Source: Microbacterium barkeri
Lineage (GTDB): Bacteria; Actinomycetota; Actinomycetes; Actinomycetales; Microbacteriaceae
Direction: 5' to 3'
Assembly (NCBI RefSeq): GCF_027921765.1
Contig: NZ_BSEJ01000016.1
Location: 1-64,000 of the forward strand
Length of the DNA: 64,000 nt
The position numbers and the translations under genes are program-made. The notes below the pieces were generated by a model. It was not told where the DNA came from. It saw only the letters and a list, made by a program, of their open reading frames with translations, and did not search any database. Below are positions 14,452 through 22,900 of this stretch, piece by piece (position 1 is the stretch's first letter; each line of letters opens with the position of its first letter).

Positions 14452-16299
14452 ATGCAGCACACGTCCCTGAAACCCGCCGACATCCGGCTTCTCCCAGGCC
14501 TCTTCGACAAACGTCGCTCTCTCAATCGCGACTACCTGTTGTCGCTCCGGGTCGACAATCTCTTGCAGAATTTTCTGATCGAGGCGGGGATCGGCGACCA
14601 GGCCTGGCATCTGCATCCCTCTTCGGCCGACCCGCGGGATCGCGGCCTGGACCGTCACTGGGGCTGGGAGACGCCCGGCTCGCTTCTTCGTGGTCACTTC
14701 CTCGGCCATTGGATGTCGGCGGCCGCGCGCGAGATCGCTGCTACGGGTGACCGGGCACTGCGCGTCGCCCTCGATGACGTGCTGCTCGGGCTGGAGCGGT
14801 GTCAACAAGAGAATGGTGGCGAGTGGGTCTTTGCCACGCCGCGAACTTATCTCGACCGGCTTGCGCGCGGACTCAGCGTGTGGGCGCCGCAATACGCCAT
14901 CCACAAGACACTCATGGGCCTGGTCGACGTTTATCGCGACCTCGGAGACGAGTCAGCCTTGCGCATCGCGGATCGTGCTGCCGACTGGATACTCCGCTGG
15001 GCGGCGTCCTTCGACGACGATTCGTTCCAGGCGATCCTGGACGTCGAGACGGGCGGAATGCTCGAGGTGTGGGCCGACCTGCTCGCGATCACCGGCGACG
15101 CGAAGTACACGACCCTGCTCGGTCTCTACTATCGACGCTCGCTGTTCGACCCCCTTCTGGCAGATGAAGACGTCTTGACCAACATGCATGCCAACACCAG
15201 CATCCCCGAGATACTGGGCGCGGCCCGCGCGTACGAGGTGACCGGCGAGGACAAGTGGCGTACAGCCGTCCTCGCGTACTGGAACTGGGCCGTGCCGCGT
15301 CGAGGCACGTTCTGCACCGGCGGGCAGACCTCGGGCGAGATCTGGACGCCTCCGTTCGAATTCGCCGCGCGCCGAGGAGAGAAGACTCAGGAGCACTGCA
15401 CCGTCTACAACATGATCCGGCTCGCGGATGTCATCTTCCGCTGGACCGGAGAGACGTCGTGTCTGGACTACATCGAACGCAACATCTTCAACGGCGTCCT
15501 CGCGCAGCAGCACCCTCGGTCCGGCGCGGTGGCATACTTCCTCCCCCTCGAAGGCGGGGCGCAAAAGAACTGGGGAAGCGCCACCGAGGACTTCTGGTGC
15601 TGTCACGGAACGCTCGTCCAGGCACACACGCGTCACAGCCAGTGGGCGTTCTATGCCGCCGAGGACGATGCGCTCGTCATCGCGCAGTTCATACCCTCCC
15701 GCGCGCAGGTGACCGTCGCCGCGCACGTGCTGGACGTGCGGGTCGAGCTGCTGGAGACGGCGATGCGTGTCGGACCGGATGCGAACGCCGGTCAGGCCGG
15801 CGCCCGTCACCGCCCCGATCGATGGCTCGCTCGCGTCACGATCCGTTCCGACGACGGCGCGGCGGCACCGGTCCGCATCCGGATTCCGGAGTGGGTTGCC
15901 GGCGAAGTCGGCGTCCAGGTGAGCGAAGGGACATCGGTTTCGCTGGCGGATGGCTTCGCGCACGTCGGACACCGCGGCGGTGACACCGTTGTCGAGCTCA
16001 GCCTGCCCACCGCCCTTCGCAGCATTCCGATTCCCGATGAGCCGAAGACCGTTGCCTTCGCGTCCGGGCCCGTGGTGCTCGCCGGACTCGTGGATCACGA
16101 GCCGTCGCTGTCTGCGCGCGGCTCATCGCCCGAGTCGATCCTGGTGCCCGACAACGAGCGTCAATGGACCCAGTGGCTGCTGCGCTATCGCACGGTCGGC
16201 CAGGCGAGATCGATTCGCTTCCTTCCGCTGCACGAGATCGAGGATCAGCGGTTCAGCGTCTACTTTCCGATCACGGACGCGCAACCGGCGCACGCGTGA
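14452..16299 (+). CDS. GH127 beta-L-arabinofuranosidase (DUF1680)
   Basis: 615 aa. The alpha-barrel domain of the GH127/DUF1680 family is evident (LLPGLFDKRRSLNRDYLLSL, GHFLGHWMSAAARE, GGMLEVWADLLAITGD, FCTGGQTSGEIWTPP). The zinc and catalytic residues described for this family, a Glu-x-Cys pair and a later Cys-Cys, are present as E314/C316 (TQEHC) and C383/C384 (FWCCHG). The C-terminal part is a beta-sandwich. It removes beta-L-arabinofuranose from arabino-oligosaccharides. No signal peptide is seen, so it should act in the cytoplasm on oligosaccharides imported by the neighbouring ABC transporter. It is divergent from the LacI gene and has a putative operator upstream. Confidence 0.92.
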   Translation: MQHTSLKPADIRLLPGLFDKRRSLNRDYLLSLRVDNLLQNFLIEAGIGDQAWHLHPSSADPRDRGLDRHWGWETPGSLLRGHFLGHWMSAAAREIAATGDRALRVALDDVLLGLERCQQENGGEWVFATPRTYLDRLARGLSVWAPQYAIHKTLMGLVDVYRDLGDESALRIADRAADWILRWAASFDDDSFQAILDVETGGMLEVWADLLAITGDAKYTTLLGLYYRRSLFDPLLADEDVLTNMHANTSIPEILGAARAYEVTGEDKWRTAVLAYWNWAVPRRGTFCTGGQTSGEIWTPPFEFAARRGEKTQEHCTVYNMIRLADVIFRWTGETSCLDYIERNIFNGVLAQQHPRSGAVAYFLPLEGGAQKNWGSATEDFWCCHGTLVQAHTRHSQWAFYAAEDDALVIAQFIPSRAQVTVAAHVLDVRVELLETAMRVGPDANAGQAGARHRPDRWLARVTIRSDDGAAAPVRIRIPEWVAGEVGVQVSEGTSVSLADGFAHVGHRGGDTVVELSLPTALRSIPIPDEPKTVAFASGPVVLAGLVDHEPSLSARGSSPESILVPDNERQWTQWLLRYRTVGQARSIRFLPLHEIEDQRFSVYFPITDAQPAHA

Positions 16300-16876
16300 G
16301 ATCGGCGCCGGCGCGCTCGAGACGGCGCGCCGCCGAAGCGGGTATCGCCGCGGCGTTCGCGACGACCGCCCCGAGGACGGGGACCACGAGGACTGGGAAC
16401 AGCGCTGCCGCAGCGACGGCGATGATCGACAGGCCGACGTGGGCGAGGCCTCGGACCGGTGCCAACACGGCCAGCCGTCCCGCACTCCGCGCCAACCGCC
16501 GGGCGGATGACCGGCCGGTGAGAGCACACGCGATGAACGGGGCGGCGAACACCGCAGCGGCGATCAACGTCGTGCCGATCCCGCGGCTGAGGGCACCCTC
16601 GGTCCTCCCCTCCGCTCCGAAGTCGATGGTCACCAGAAGAAGTCCCCACGCGGCGAGCAGAATGAGCAGCGCTCCCGCGATCGATCCACGAACCCACGCG
16701 TCACGGGTTGTCGACAGAACCGCCCTCAGCGCAGGGACGAAACCGCCGTGGTTCGCTGCGGCGATTCCCGCAGCGATCGCGACGGGCAGCGTGACGACCG
16801 GCAACGCGAGAACGAGAACGATCGCACCCCAGAAAGCCCAGTCGGCGAGATGGGCGAGTGTGCGATTGAGTGCCAC
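16271..16876 (-). CDS. DUF624 (YesL-like) membrane protein
   Basis: 201 aa from GTG at 16876, 2 nt after the stop of the upstream permease. It has several hydrophobic helices (AFWGAIVLVLALPVVTLPVA, GALLILLAAWGLLLVTI, TLIAAAVFAAPFIAC) and the DUF624/YesL-like pattern of an NRTLAHLADWAFWG start. Such proteins often accompany oligosaccharide ABC transporters of the YesLMNOPQ type, with unknown function. It converges with GH127, overlapping its 3' end by 29 nt. A longer upstream frame is only a shadow over the permease. Confidence 0.75.
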   Translation of the reverse strand: MALNRTLAHLADWAFWGAIVLVLALPVVTLPVAIAAGIAAANHGGFVPALRAVLSTTRDAWVRGSIAGALLILLAAWGLLLVTIDFGAEGRTEGALSRGIGTTLIAAAVFAAPFIACALTGRSSARRLARSAGRLAVLAPVRGLAHVGLSIIAVAAAALFPVLVVPVLGAVVANAAAIPASAARRLERAGADLTRAPVARP

Positions 16877-16878
16877 GC

Positions 16879-17790
16879 TCAGCCCTTCAGCCCCGTCAGC
16901 GCGACACCCTCGATGATGTGCCGCTGAGCGAAGAAGAAGAGGACGACCACCGGAAGAATGACGATCAGGGTGGCGGCCATCAGGTAGCCCCAATCCGACG
17001 TGTACGTGCCCGTGAACGACGCCAGCCCCTGGGACAGCGTGTAGTTCTCTTCGCTGTTCAGGTAGATCACGGGTCCGAGCAGATCGTTCCACACGAAGAT
17101 GGTGGAGAAGATCGCCACCAGGGTCAGGGGTCCCTTATTCAGGGGCAGGATCACGCGCCAGTACACCGTCCACGGACTCCCGCCGTCGACGTAGACGGCG
17201 TTGTCGAGCTCTATCGGTATCTGCAGGAAGAACTGCCTCAGCAAGAAGATGTTGAAGCCCTGCCCGGCCGCGAAGAATGCCGGTGCCGTGAGAGGCACGA
17301 ACGTGTCGACGAACCCGAGCCACTGCCAGCCGATGAAGCTCGGCACGAGCGTGACCGCCCACGGCAGTAGCAGGCTCGACAGAAGCAGACCGAACACGAT
17401 TCGCCGACCCGGCCACACCAGACGTGAGAAGGCGAATGCGGCGGCCGACGTGGAGAGCAGCGTTCCGACGACCACCAGAACCGCGATCGTCAGGGTGTTC
17501 AGGAAGTACCTGACGAACGGTGCCGCCTCGAAGGCGCCGGAATAGTTTGACCACGTGATGGGATCGGGAATCCACTGGGGCGGGAAGGTGAAGATCTGCT
17601 CGTCGCTCATCAGCGAGCTGCGCAGAAGCCAATAGAAGGGAAGCAAGCACGTCAGGCCGACGCCGATGAGCAGGACGTAGACGACGACGGTCGACCACCG
17701 CCGGCGCGGTCGCCCGCGACGGCGCGTGGGCCGGGAGTCCTCCTCCATCTGAGTCAGAGCATCGATGTCGACGACTTCGCGAACGCTCAT
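16879..17790 (-). CDS. Carbohydrate ABC transporter permease, MalG type
   Basis: 303 aa. A basic N-terminal tail precedes six predicted spans. The typical MalG opening (CLLPFYWLLRSSLMSDEQIF) is present, with FPPQWIPDPITWSNY and the EAA-loop region DNAVYVDGGSPWTVYWRVILP that contacts the ATPase; ARIDGAS is more usual at the YVDGGS position. No ATPase gene is in the cassette, so a shared MsiK-like ATPase encoded elsewhere probably drives it. It overlaps the upstream permease gene by 4 nt. Confidence 0.92.
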   Translation of the reverse strand: MSVREVVDIDALTQMEEDSRPTRRRGRPRRRWSTVVVYVLLIGVGLTCLLPFYWLLRSSLMSDEQIFTFPPQWIPDPITWSNYSGAFEAAPFVRYFLNTLTIAVLVVVGTLLSTSAAAFAFSRLVWPGRRIVFGLLLSSLLLPWAVTLVPSFIGWQWLGFVDTFVPLTAPAFFAAGQGFNIFLLRQFFLQIPIELDNAVYVDGGSPWTVYWRVILPLNKGPLTLVAIFSTIFVWNDLLGPVIYLNSEENYTLSQGLASFTGTYTSDWGYLMAATLIVILPVVVLFFFAQRHIIEGVALTGLKG

Positions 17791-18710
17791 TTCGCCTCCG
17801 CCTCATAGAACACCCAGTGGCGGGCAGTCCGGAACAGGATAACCGTGACCACCAGGACGACCAGGAAGAGAATCCAGGCGAGCGCGCTCGCGTAGCCCAG
17901 GTTTCCCAGCTTGAACGCTTGACGGAACAGGTAGAAGACGTAGAACGACGTCGCGTAGTTCGGGCCACCGTCGGTCATGACGTACGCGGTGTCGAACGCC
18001 TGCAACGCGGCAATCATCCCCGTGATGAGATTGAAGAGGATGATCGGGCTCACCTGCGGAATCGTGACATGCCAAACCCGTCGGATCGGGCTTGCCCCGT
18101 CCATCTCCGCGGCCTCGAGCAGCTCGCGCGGAACCCCTTGGAGGGCGGCCAAGAAGATGAGCGCCATGTTCCCGAAGGCCCATGCGCTCATGATGGCGAG
18201 CGACGGCACCGCGGTCGCCTCGTCATAGATCCAGCGCAGCGGTGGGAGACCGACGAGCTTCAGAAGGGTGTTGGCGAGACCGCTGTCGGGGGCGAAGATC
18301 CACAGCCAGAGGACGGCCGACGCCACGGGGGGCACGAGGACGGGCAGGTAGAAGACGGTGCGGAAGATTCCACGCCCGCGGCCGGCCCGATTCAGCAGGG
18401 CGGCGACGAGGAAGGCGACGACGACGCTGAGGGGGACGGCGAGCGCCGCGAAGTAGGCGGTCGCGCGCAGGGATTTCCAGAAGACGTCGTCCTGCAGCAT
18501 CGCACCGTAGTTGTCGAGCCCGATGAACTCGGGCTCGCCCCCGATCGTCCAGTCCGTCATTCCGACGAAGAACGACGCGACCATCGGGCCCGCGATGAAG
18601 ACGACGAACCCGATGACCGCGGGGAGCGCGAAACCCCACCCCCAGACGGCCTGAGTACGAGCCAGTCCAGTCGAACGCAGTCGTCGACCTCGTCTGGCGA
18701 CAAGAGTCAT
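17787..18710 (-). CDS. Carbohydrate ABC transporter permease, MalF type
   Basis: 307 aa, six spans, with the usual MalF-type features: LPAVIGFVVFIAGPMVASFF, FIGLDNYGAML, FYLPVLVPPVASAVLWLWIF, and the EAA loop ELLEAAEMDGASPIRRVWHV. It pairs with the MalG-type permease just downstream (4-nt overlap). The binding-protein gene is 67 nt upstream, with a perfect hairpin in the gap. Confidence 0.93.
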   Translation of the reverse strand: MTLVARRGRRLRSTGLARTQAVWGWGFALPAVIGFVVFIAGPMVASFFVGMTDWTIGGEPEFIGLDNYGAMLQDDVFWKSLRATAYFAALAVPLSVVVAFLVAALLNRAGRGRGIFRTVFYLPVLVPPVASAVLWLWIFAPDSGLANTLLKLVGLPPLRWIYDEATAVPSLAIMSAWAFGNMALIFLAALQGVPRELLEAAEMDGASPIRRVWHVTIPQVSPIILFNLITGMIAALQAFDTAYVMTDGGPNYATSFYVFYLFRQAFKLGNLGYASALAWILFLVVLVVTVILFRTARHWVFYEAEAK

Positions 18711-18726
18711 GGTTGGCTCCTCTCGA

Positions 18727-18746
18727 GACCGGCACAGACGCCGGTC
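18727..18746 (-). other. Perfect hairpin between binding-protein and permease genes
   Basis: GACCGGC - 6 nt - GCCGGTC forms a 7-bp stem in the 67-nt gap. As in the iron operon, it sits directly after the binding-protein gene and may protect the upstream message or reduce read-through. Confidence 0.55.
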
Positions 18747-18777
18747 GGCGGATCACTCGACCGCGAACAGCACACGG

Positions 18778-20160
18778 TCACAGCGTGTCGAGATACGCGC
18801 CCTGCATGAGCGGGTTGACAGCCTCAGCCATCGCCTTGCACGTGGCACGAACGTCGGTCTTCTCCGACACGAATGTGGTCAAGAACCCCGCGATTGCCGC
18901 GTCGATCTCGGGCCAGTTCTTGATGCGGAAGTCCGGGTACGTGAACTGGTTGTCGAACGCCATGTCGGCCACTGCCGCGCGATAGCCGGCCGGGTGGTCG
19001 TCGTTGTCCATCCATCCCGCGCGGAGTGCGTCGTCCGTGTAGAACTTCTCGAGCACCGGCATCCACAGACCCTGCTCGAAGAGCGGAACCTGCGCCGGGT
19101 CCGACAGCTGGAGCAGTAGTTGCATCGCGTCCTCCTTGTTGTCGGAACTCGAGAAGACGCCGTTCGCGTTCGACATCGTGGCCGTCCATGCCCCCTGTCC
19201 GAAGGAGGGGGCGATGCCGACGTCGAATTGGAACCCCTTCTCCTTGCGAATGGGATTGAGGTCCATCAGCGTCCACTGTCCGTCGAGGTTCATGGCGACG
19301 CGGCCGCTTGCGATCGATCCGCTGATCTCGCCCATCTGTGCTCCGTTGGGCGAGACACGGTGCTCGAAGATCATGTCGTTGATCGCCTGGAAGACGGCGA
19401 TGGCCTCCTCCGTGTCGAAGAAGCACCGCGTTCCTTCGGCATCGAACATATCCACACCGGCGGTCTTCAGCAGTACGGAGTAGGGCGCGAGCCATGTCGG
19501 CGAGCCGAAGCCGTACCGCTCGACGCGATCCGCATTGAACCCGCTCTCACTGGGGTGGCGCCCTTCGTCGTCGACGGTAAGCTTGTCGGCGAGAGCGATG
19601 AAGGCATCCCACCCCATGACCTGATCGGGCGTCGTCGGCAGAGCATCCATGCCCACCTCACGCAGGGCCGCCTTGTCGTACCACAGCGCATATGCCTCCA
19701 TGCAGATCTGGCTGACGGCCTTGTCGGGCTCGTAGTAGTGCACGACGCTCGGCATGAACTGATCGAAGTCGGGGTAGTCCAGCGCGTTGACCAGCTTGCC
19801 CTGCTCACCGAACCGCATCGCAGCGCCGGGGTTGATGTATCCGGCGTCCGGAGGGTTGGACCCGGCCACGAGGGTGTTCAGCTTCGTCTCGTAGTCGGTG
19901 ACCGGGATGTTCTGCGCCTTCGGCGTGAGGCCGACGCTCTTTGCGAACGTCCTCACAACATCCGTCACCGCGGTCTTCTCCGGCCCGTTGCCCCAGAAGG
20001 TGAAGGTCAGTGTCTTGGCGTCGTTGTAAGGCGACGAGCAGGCAGCGAGCCCGAAGGCGGCTCCGGCTGTCGCAGCCATGCCGAGGAACGCGCGTCGGGT
20101 GGTCTGGTGCTGGGCGAGCTGAGCGAGCGGGCCGAGCTGGGCAGGCGATTGCGTGGCCAA
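18778..20160 (-). CDS. Extracellular sugar-binding lipoprotein of the arabino-oligosaccharide ABC transporter
   Basis: 460 aa. The N-terminus has a twin-arginine motif (TTRRAFLG, residues 20-27), a hydrophobic core and a lipobox LAAC (Cys41), so it is probably a Tat-exported lipoprotein. The family-1 solute-binding fold follows (LTFTFWGNGPEKTAVTDVV, YETKLNTLVAGSNPPDAGYI, ALWYDKAALREVG, GRVAMNLDGQWTLMDLN, AWTATMSNANGVFSSS). Its placement next to GH127 and GH51 suggests arabinan- or arabinoxylan-derived oligosaccharides as ligands. A putative LacI operator lies 77 bp upstream. Confidence 0.92.
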   Translation of the reverse strand: MATQSPAQLGPLAQLAQHQTTRRAFLGMAATAGAAFGLAACSSPYNDAKTLTFTFWGNGPEKTAVTDVVRTFAKSVGLTPKAQNIPVTDYETKLNTLVAGSNPPDAGYINPGAAMRFGEQGKLVNALDYPDFDQFMPSVVHYYEPDKAVSQICMEAYALWYDKAALREVGMDALPTTPDQVMGWDAFIALADKLTVDDEGRHPSESGFNADRVERYGFGSPTWLAPYSVLLKTAGVDMFDAEGTRCFFDTEEAIAVFQAINDMIFEHRVSPNGAQMGEISGSIASGRVAMNLDGQWTLMDLNPIRKEKGFQFDVGIAPSFGQGAWTATMSNANGVFSSSDNKEDAMQLLLQLSDPAQVPLFEQGLWMPVLEKFYTDDALRAGWMDNDDHPAGYRAAVADMAFDNQFTYPDFRIKNWPEIDAAIAGFLTTFVSEKTDVRATCKAMAEAVNPLMQGAYLDTL

Positions 20161-20236
20161 CTGATACTCCTTTGCATCGTTGAGCGACTCGGTCGCTGTC
20201 GCGCTCCGGGATTTCGGACTCGCGAGGTGAAGGGTT

Positions 20237-20256
20237 GGTTTGACGATACACTAACC
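20237..20256. promoter_or_regulatory. Putative LacI-type operator 2
   Basis: GGTTTGACGATACACTAACC is nearly identical to the site upstream of GH127. It lies between the divergent binding-protein (-) and GH51 (+) genes, so one repressor could control both transport and hydrolysis. Confidence 0.6.
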
Positions 20257-20347
20257 ACCACTGCGGCGCGTGTGCAAGCGTTCGGAGCCATGGGAATGTA
20301 TCGATAAAGTATCGAGGCATCGCCGCGATGAATGATGAGGGAGAACT

Positions 20348-21874
20348 ATGAGCGAGTCCGCACGTGCCGTGGTTGATCTGGATGCGCCCGGCGCCACGAT
20401 CAGCCGCCATCTCTATGGCCATTTCGCGGAACATCTGGGCCGTTGCATCTACGGCGGGTTCTGGGTCGGGGAGGATTCGTCGGTGCCCCACACGAACGGG
20501 ATCCGCAACGACGTCGTGGAGGCGCTGCGGCGGTTGGACATTCCCAACCTCCGCTGGCCTGGCGGCTGCTTCGCCGACGAGTATCACTGGCGCGACGGCA
20601 TCGGTCCTCGCGAAGAGCGCCCTCGGATGGTCAACTCCCACTGGGGCGACATCGTCGAGGACAACGCGTTCGGTACGCATGAATTCATGCAGCTGTGCGA
20701 GATGCTGGGCGCGGAGCCATATGTCAGCGGAAATGTGGGCTCCGGCACGGTCCAAGAGATGAGCCAGTGGGTGGAGTACCTGACTCGTGACGACGACTCG
20801 CCCATGGCTGCGCTGCGTCGCCAGAACGGTCGGGACGAGGCGTGGCGCGTGCCGTTCTGGGGCATCGGCAACGAACCCTGGGGATGCGGAGGGCAGCTGC
20901 GTCCCGAGGCGTACGTCGAACTCGCTCGCCAGTACTCGACCTATCTGAGGGACCAGTCCGGGAACCGGCTGTACAAGATCGCGGCCGGAGCGGATGCCGG
21001 TGACTACGGCTGGACGGACGCCCTTATGAAGGGCATGGCCCGCAACGACGGCAAGCCGTTCTTCGACGCGATCTCCTTCCATCAGTACACGGTGCCCGGC
21101 AAGGGGTGGAGTGGGCGTGGGCGGGCGACAGAGTTCGACACGGCTTGGTATTACGAGACGCTCCTCACCGCCAAGCGCACCGAGGAGCGCATCCGCCGGC
21201 ACTCGGATGTCATGGACGTCTACGACCCCGACAAGACGATCGGCCTCGTCCTCGACGAATGGGGAACGTGGTGGGATGTCGAGCCGGGAACCGTCCCGGG
21301 CTTCCTGTACCAGCAGAACACGATGCGTGATGCGCTCGTCGCGAGCGTGCACTTCGACGCGTTCCACCGCCACGCCGACCGCCTCGTCATGGCGAACATC
21401 GCCCAGACGGTGAATGTGCTGCAATCGGTTCTCCTCACCGACCCGGAGACGGACGAGCTGATCTTGACGCCCACGTACCACGTGTTCGAGATGAATCGTG
21501 CCCATCACGACGCGCGCGCCTTGGACGTGCGGATGCACGGAGTCGGTCGTCGGACGCTCGAGGACGGATCCGAACTCGACCTCCTGTCGCTCTCGGCTTC
21601 GACGAAGGACGACGAGGCGCTCATCTCGCTGTCGAACCTGGACGCGACGCAGTCCCACGAGGTGATGCTCGATCTCCGCGGCCGTCGCGTGGCGGGCAGC
21701 GCGGCGAGACTTCTCACCGGCGACACCGTGCAGGCCCACAACACCGCGGCGTCGCCGGACGCCGTCGGCGTACGCAGACATGCGATCCAGGAGGTCGCGA
21801 ACGACTTCGGCCACGGCATCCGTATCGAGCTGCCCCCGCACTCCTACGCGACGGTCTCGCTTCAGCTCGCCTGA
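20348..21874 (+). CDS. GH51 alpha-N-arabinofuranosidase
   Basis: 508 aa. The GH51 TIM barrel includes LYGHFAEHLGRCIYGGFWVG, NLRWPGGCFADEYHWRDGIG, the acid/base Glu176 in GIGNEPWGCGG and the nucleophile Glu304 in VLDEWGTWW, followed by the C-terminal beta-sandwich. The length is normal for the family. It lacks a signal peptide, so it should cleave alpha-L-arabinofuranosyl residues from imported oligosaccharides, complementing the beta-specific GH127. GGGAGAA precedes the ATG. Its 3' end overlaps the convergent remnant of another gene by 13 nt. Confidence 0.95.
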   Translation: MSESARAVVDLDAPGATISRHLYGHFAEHLGRCIYGGFWVGEDSSVPHTNGIRNDVVEALRRLDIPNLRWPGGCFADEYHWRDGIGPREERPRMVNSHWGDIVEDNAFGTHEFMQLCEMLGAEPYVSGNVGSGTVQEMSQWVEYLTRDDDSPMAALRRQNGRDEAWRVPFWGIGNEPWGCGGQLRPEAYVELARQYSTYLRDQSGNRLYKIAAGADAGDYGWTDALMKGMARNDGKPFFDAISFHQYTVPGKGWSGRGRATEFDTAWYYETLLTAKRTEERIRRHSDVMDVYDPDKTIGLVLDEWGTWWDVEPGTVPGFLYQQNTMRDALVASVHFDAFHRHADRLVMANIAQTVNVLQSVLLTDPETDELILTPTYHVFEMNRAHHDARALDVRMHGVGRRTLEDGSELDLLSLSASTKDDEALISLSNLDATQSHEVMLDLRGRRVAGSAARLLTGDTVQAHNTAASPDAVGVRRHAIQEVANDFGHGIRIELPPHSYATVSLQLA

Positions 21875-22086
21875 CCGCTGGTCCTAGCCATCCGGATCCG
21901 CAGTGCGCGCGCCGCCAGCTCGTCCAGCAGTTCGAGTACGAGCTCGCCGGCAGCGGCATCCCAATGCACGCTCGTCGGCAGGCTCGTCGGAAAGACAGCG
22001 TCGACGGCGAGCGGACCGCCCGCGCGCCGGGCGAGGGGAACACGTACGGTCGTGGGACCTGAATGGCGCCAGACGGTGAGGTTCAA
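21862..22086 (-). pseudogene. C-terminal fragment of a glycoside hydrolase (alpha-galactosidase-like end)
   Basis: On the minus strand the last ~70 codons of a gene remain (LTVWRHSGPTTVRVPLARR, AVDAVFPTSLPTSVHWDAAA, GELVLELLDELAARALRIRM). The stop is intact, but no start or catalytic domain precedes it. Upstream sequence switches to the DrmB-like gene on the other strand. The ending resembles C-terminal beta-domains of GH36-like alpha-galactosidases, but the match is from memory and weak. I read it as the broken right end of the inserted sugar cassette; the exact junction (22075-22110) cannot be fixed by eye. Confidence 0.45.
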
Positions 22087-22092
22087 GCGCGA

Positions 22093-22602
22093 GCGGGGTC
22101 GATTCAGGTCAGGCAGGACGCCGTGGCGGAGAGCCACGGGCTCCAGCCGCGGGACATCTCGCCGCGATTGGTAATGCTCCACACCTTCGCGCATGTCCTC
22201 ATCAATGAGCTCGTCTTCAGCTGTGGGTATAGTTCCGCGTCCCTGCGCGAGCGGCTCTCCGTATCGCACGCGCCGGGCAAGGAGATGGCGGCCGTGCTGA
22301 TCTACACCGCAGCGGGCGATTCCGAAGGGACGATGGGCGGACTCGTCCGCATGGCGCGTCCCGAGAACCTTCTCCCAGTTGTGCGATCCGCAATCACCGA
22401 CACGCGGTGGTGCTCGACCGACCCGGTGTGCATGGACGCCGGCGAAAAGGGCCAGGGAGTGAACTCCTGCAACGGCTCCGCCTGTCACGGGTGCGCGCTT
22501 CTCCCTGAAACGAGTTGCGAGGAGTACAACCAGTTCCTCGATCGAGCCCTGCTGATCGGTAGCTTCGTCAAACCCAACCTTGGATACTTCTCGTCCTTCT
22601 AA
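22093..22602 (+). pseudogene. C-terminal fragment of a DUF1998/DrmB-like DISARM protein
   Basis: About 165 codons encode the characteristic DUF1998 end: SPRLVMLHTFAHVLINEL, CGYSSASLRERL, VLIYTAAGDSEGTMGGLVRM, then a Cys cluster with CSTDPVC and ACHGCALLPETSC, and finally NQFLDRALLIGS. These cysteines probably bind zinc. DUF1998 is the defining domain of DrmB in DISARM anti-phage systems and of related helicase-associated proteins. A complete DrmB is several times longer; the N-terminal part is absent. The fragment has no convincing start signal. It is co-oriented with the truncated cytosine methyltransferase 9 kb upstream, as expected for halves of one operon. Confidence 0.75.
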
Positions 22603-22900
22603 CGCGCGTAAGGTGCGCTGCGGGGCAGCACGCAGCACGCCGATTGGCGCGCGCCCAGACGCTAGCGATCCGCGTTTCCGACGCAGGGTGTGTCGATTAA
22701 CGAGAGGCGCGCGCACCTGAGTAGTCGGCGCTTGGGTCGTGCGGCCTATTCGGCCCCGCGCTATGTCCCTGCACTGGTACGCCGGTCGGGAACACGCCGC
22801 CCGTCTGGGCGACCGAGGTCGAGGCGCAGCGTCGACGCGGGAGGCCCCCTGCCCGCCGCGTCGCCGCGGCAATGTCCGACACCCTCCTTACCGTTGAAGC
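22603..22900. other. Intergenic region, no gene seen
   Basis: About 300 nt between the DrmB-like fragment and sbcD. No coding pattern fits either strand. The only recognisable element is TACCGT ending 6 nt before the sbcD ATG. This may be decayed remnant of the defence locus. Confidence 0.5.
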
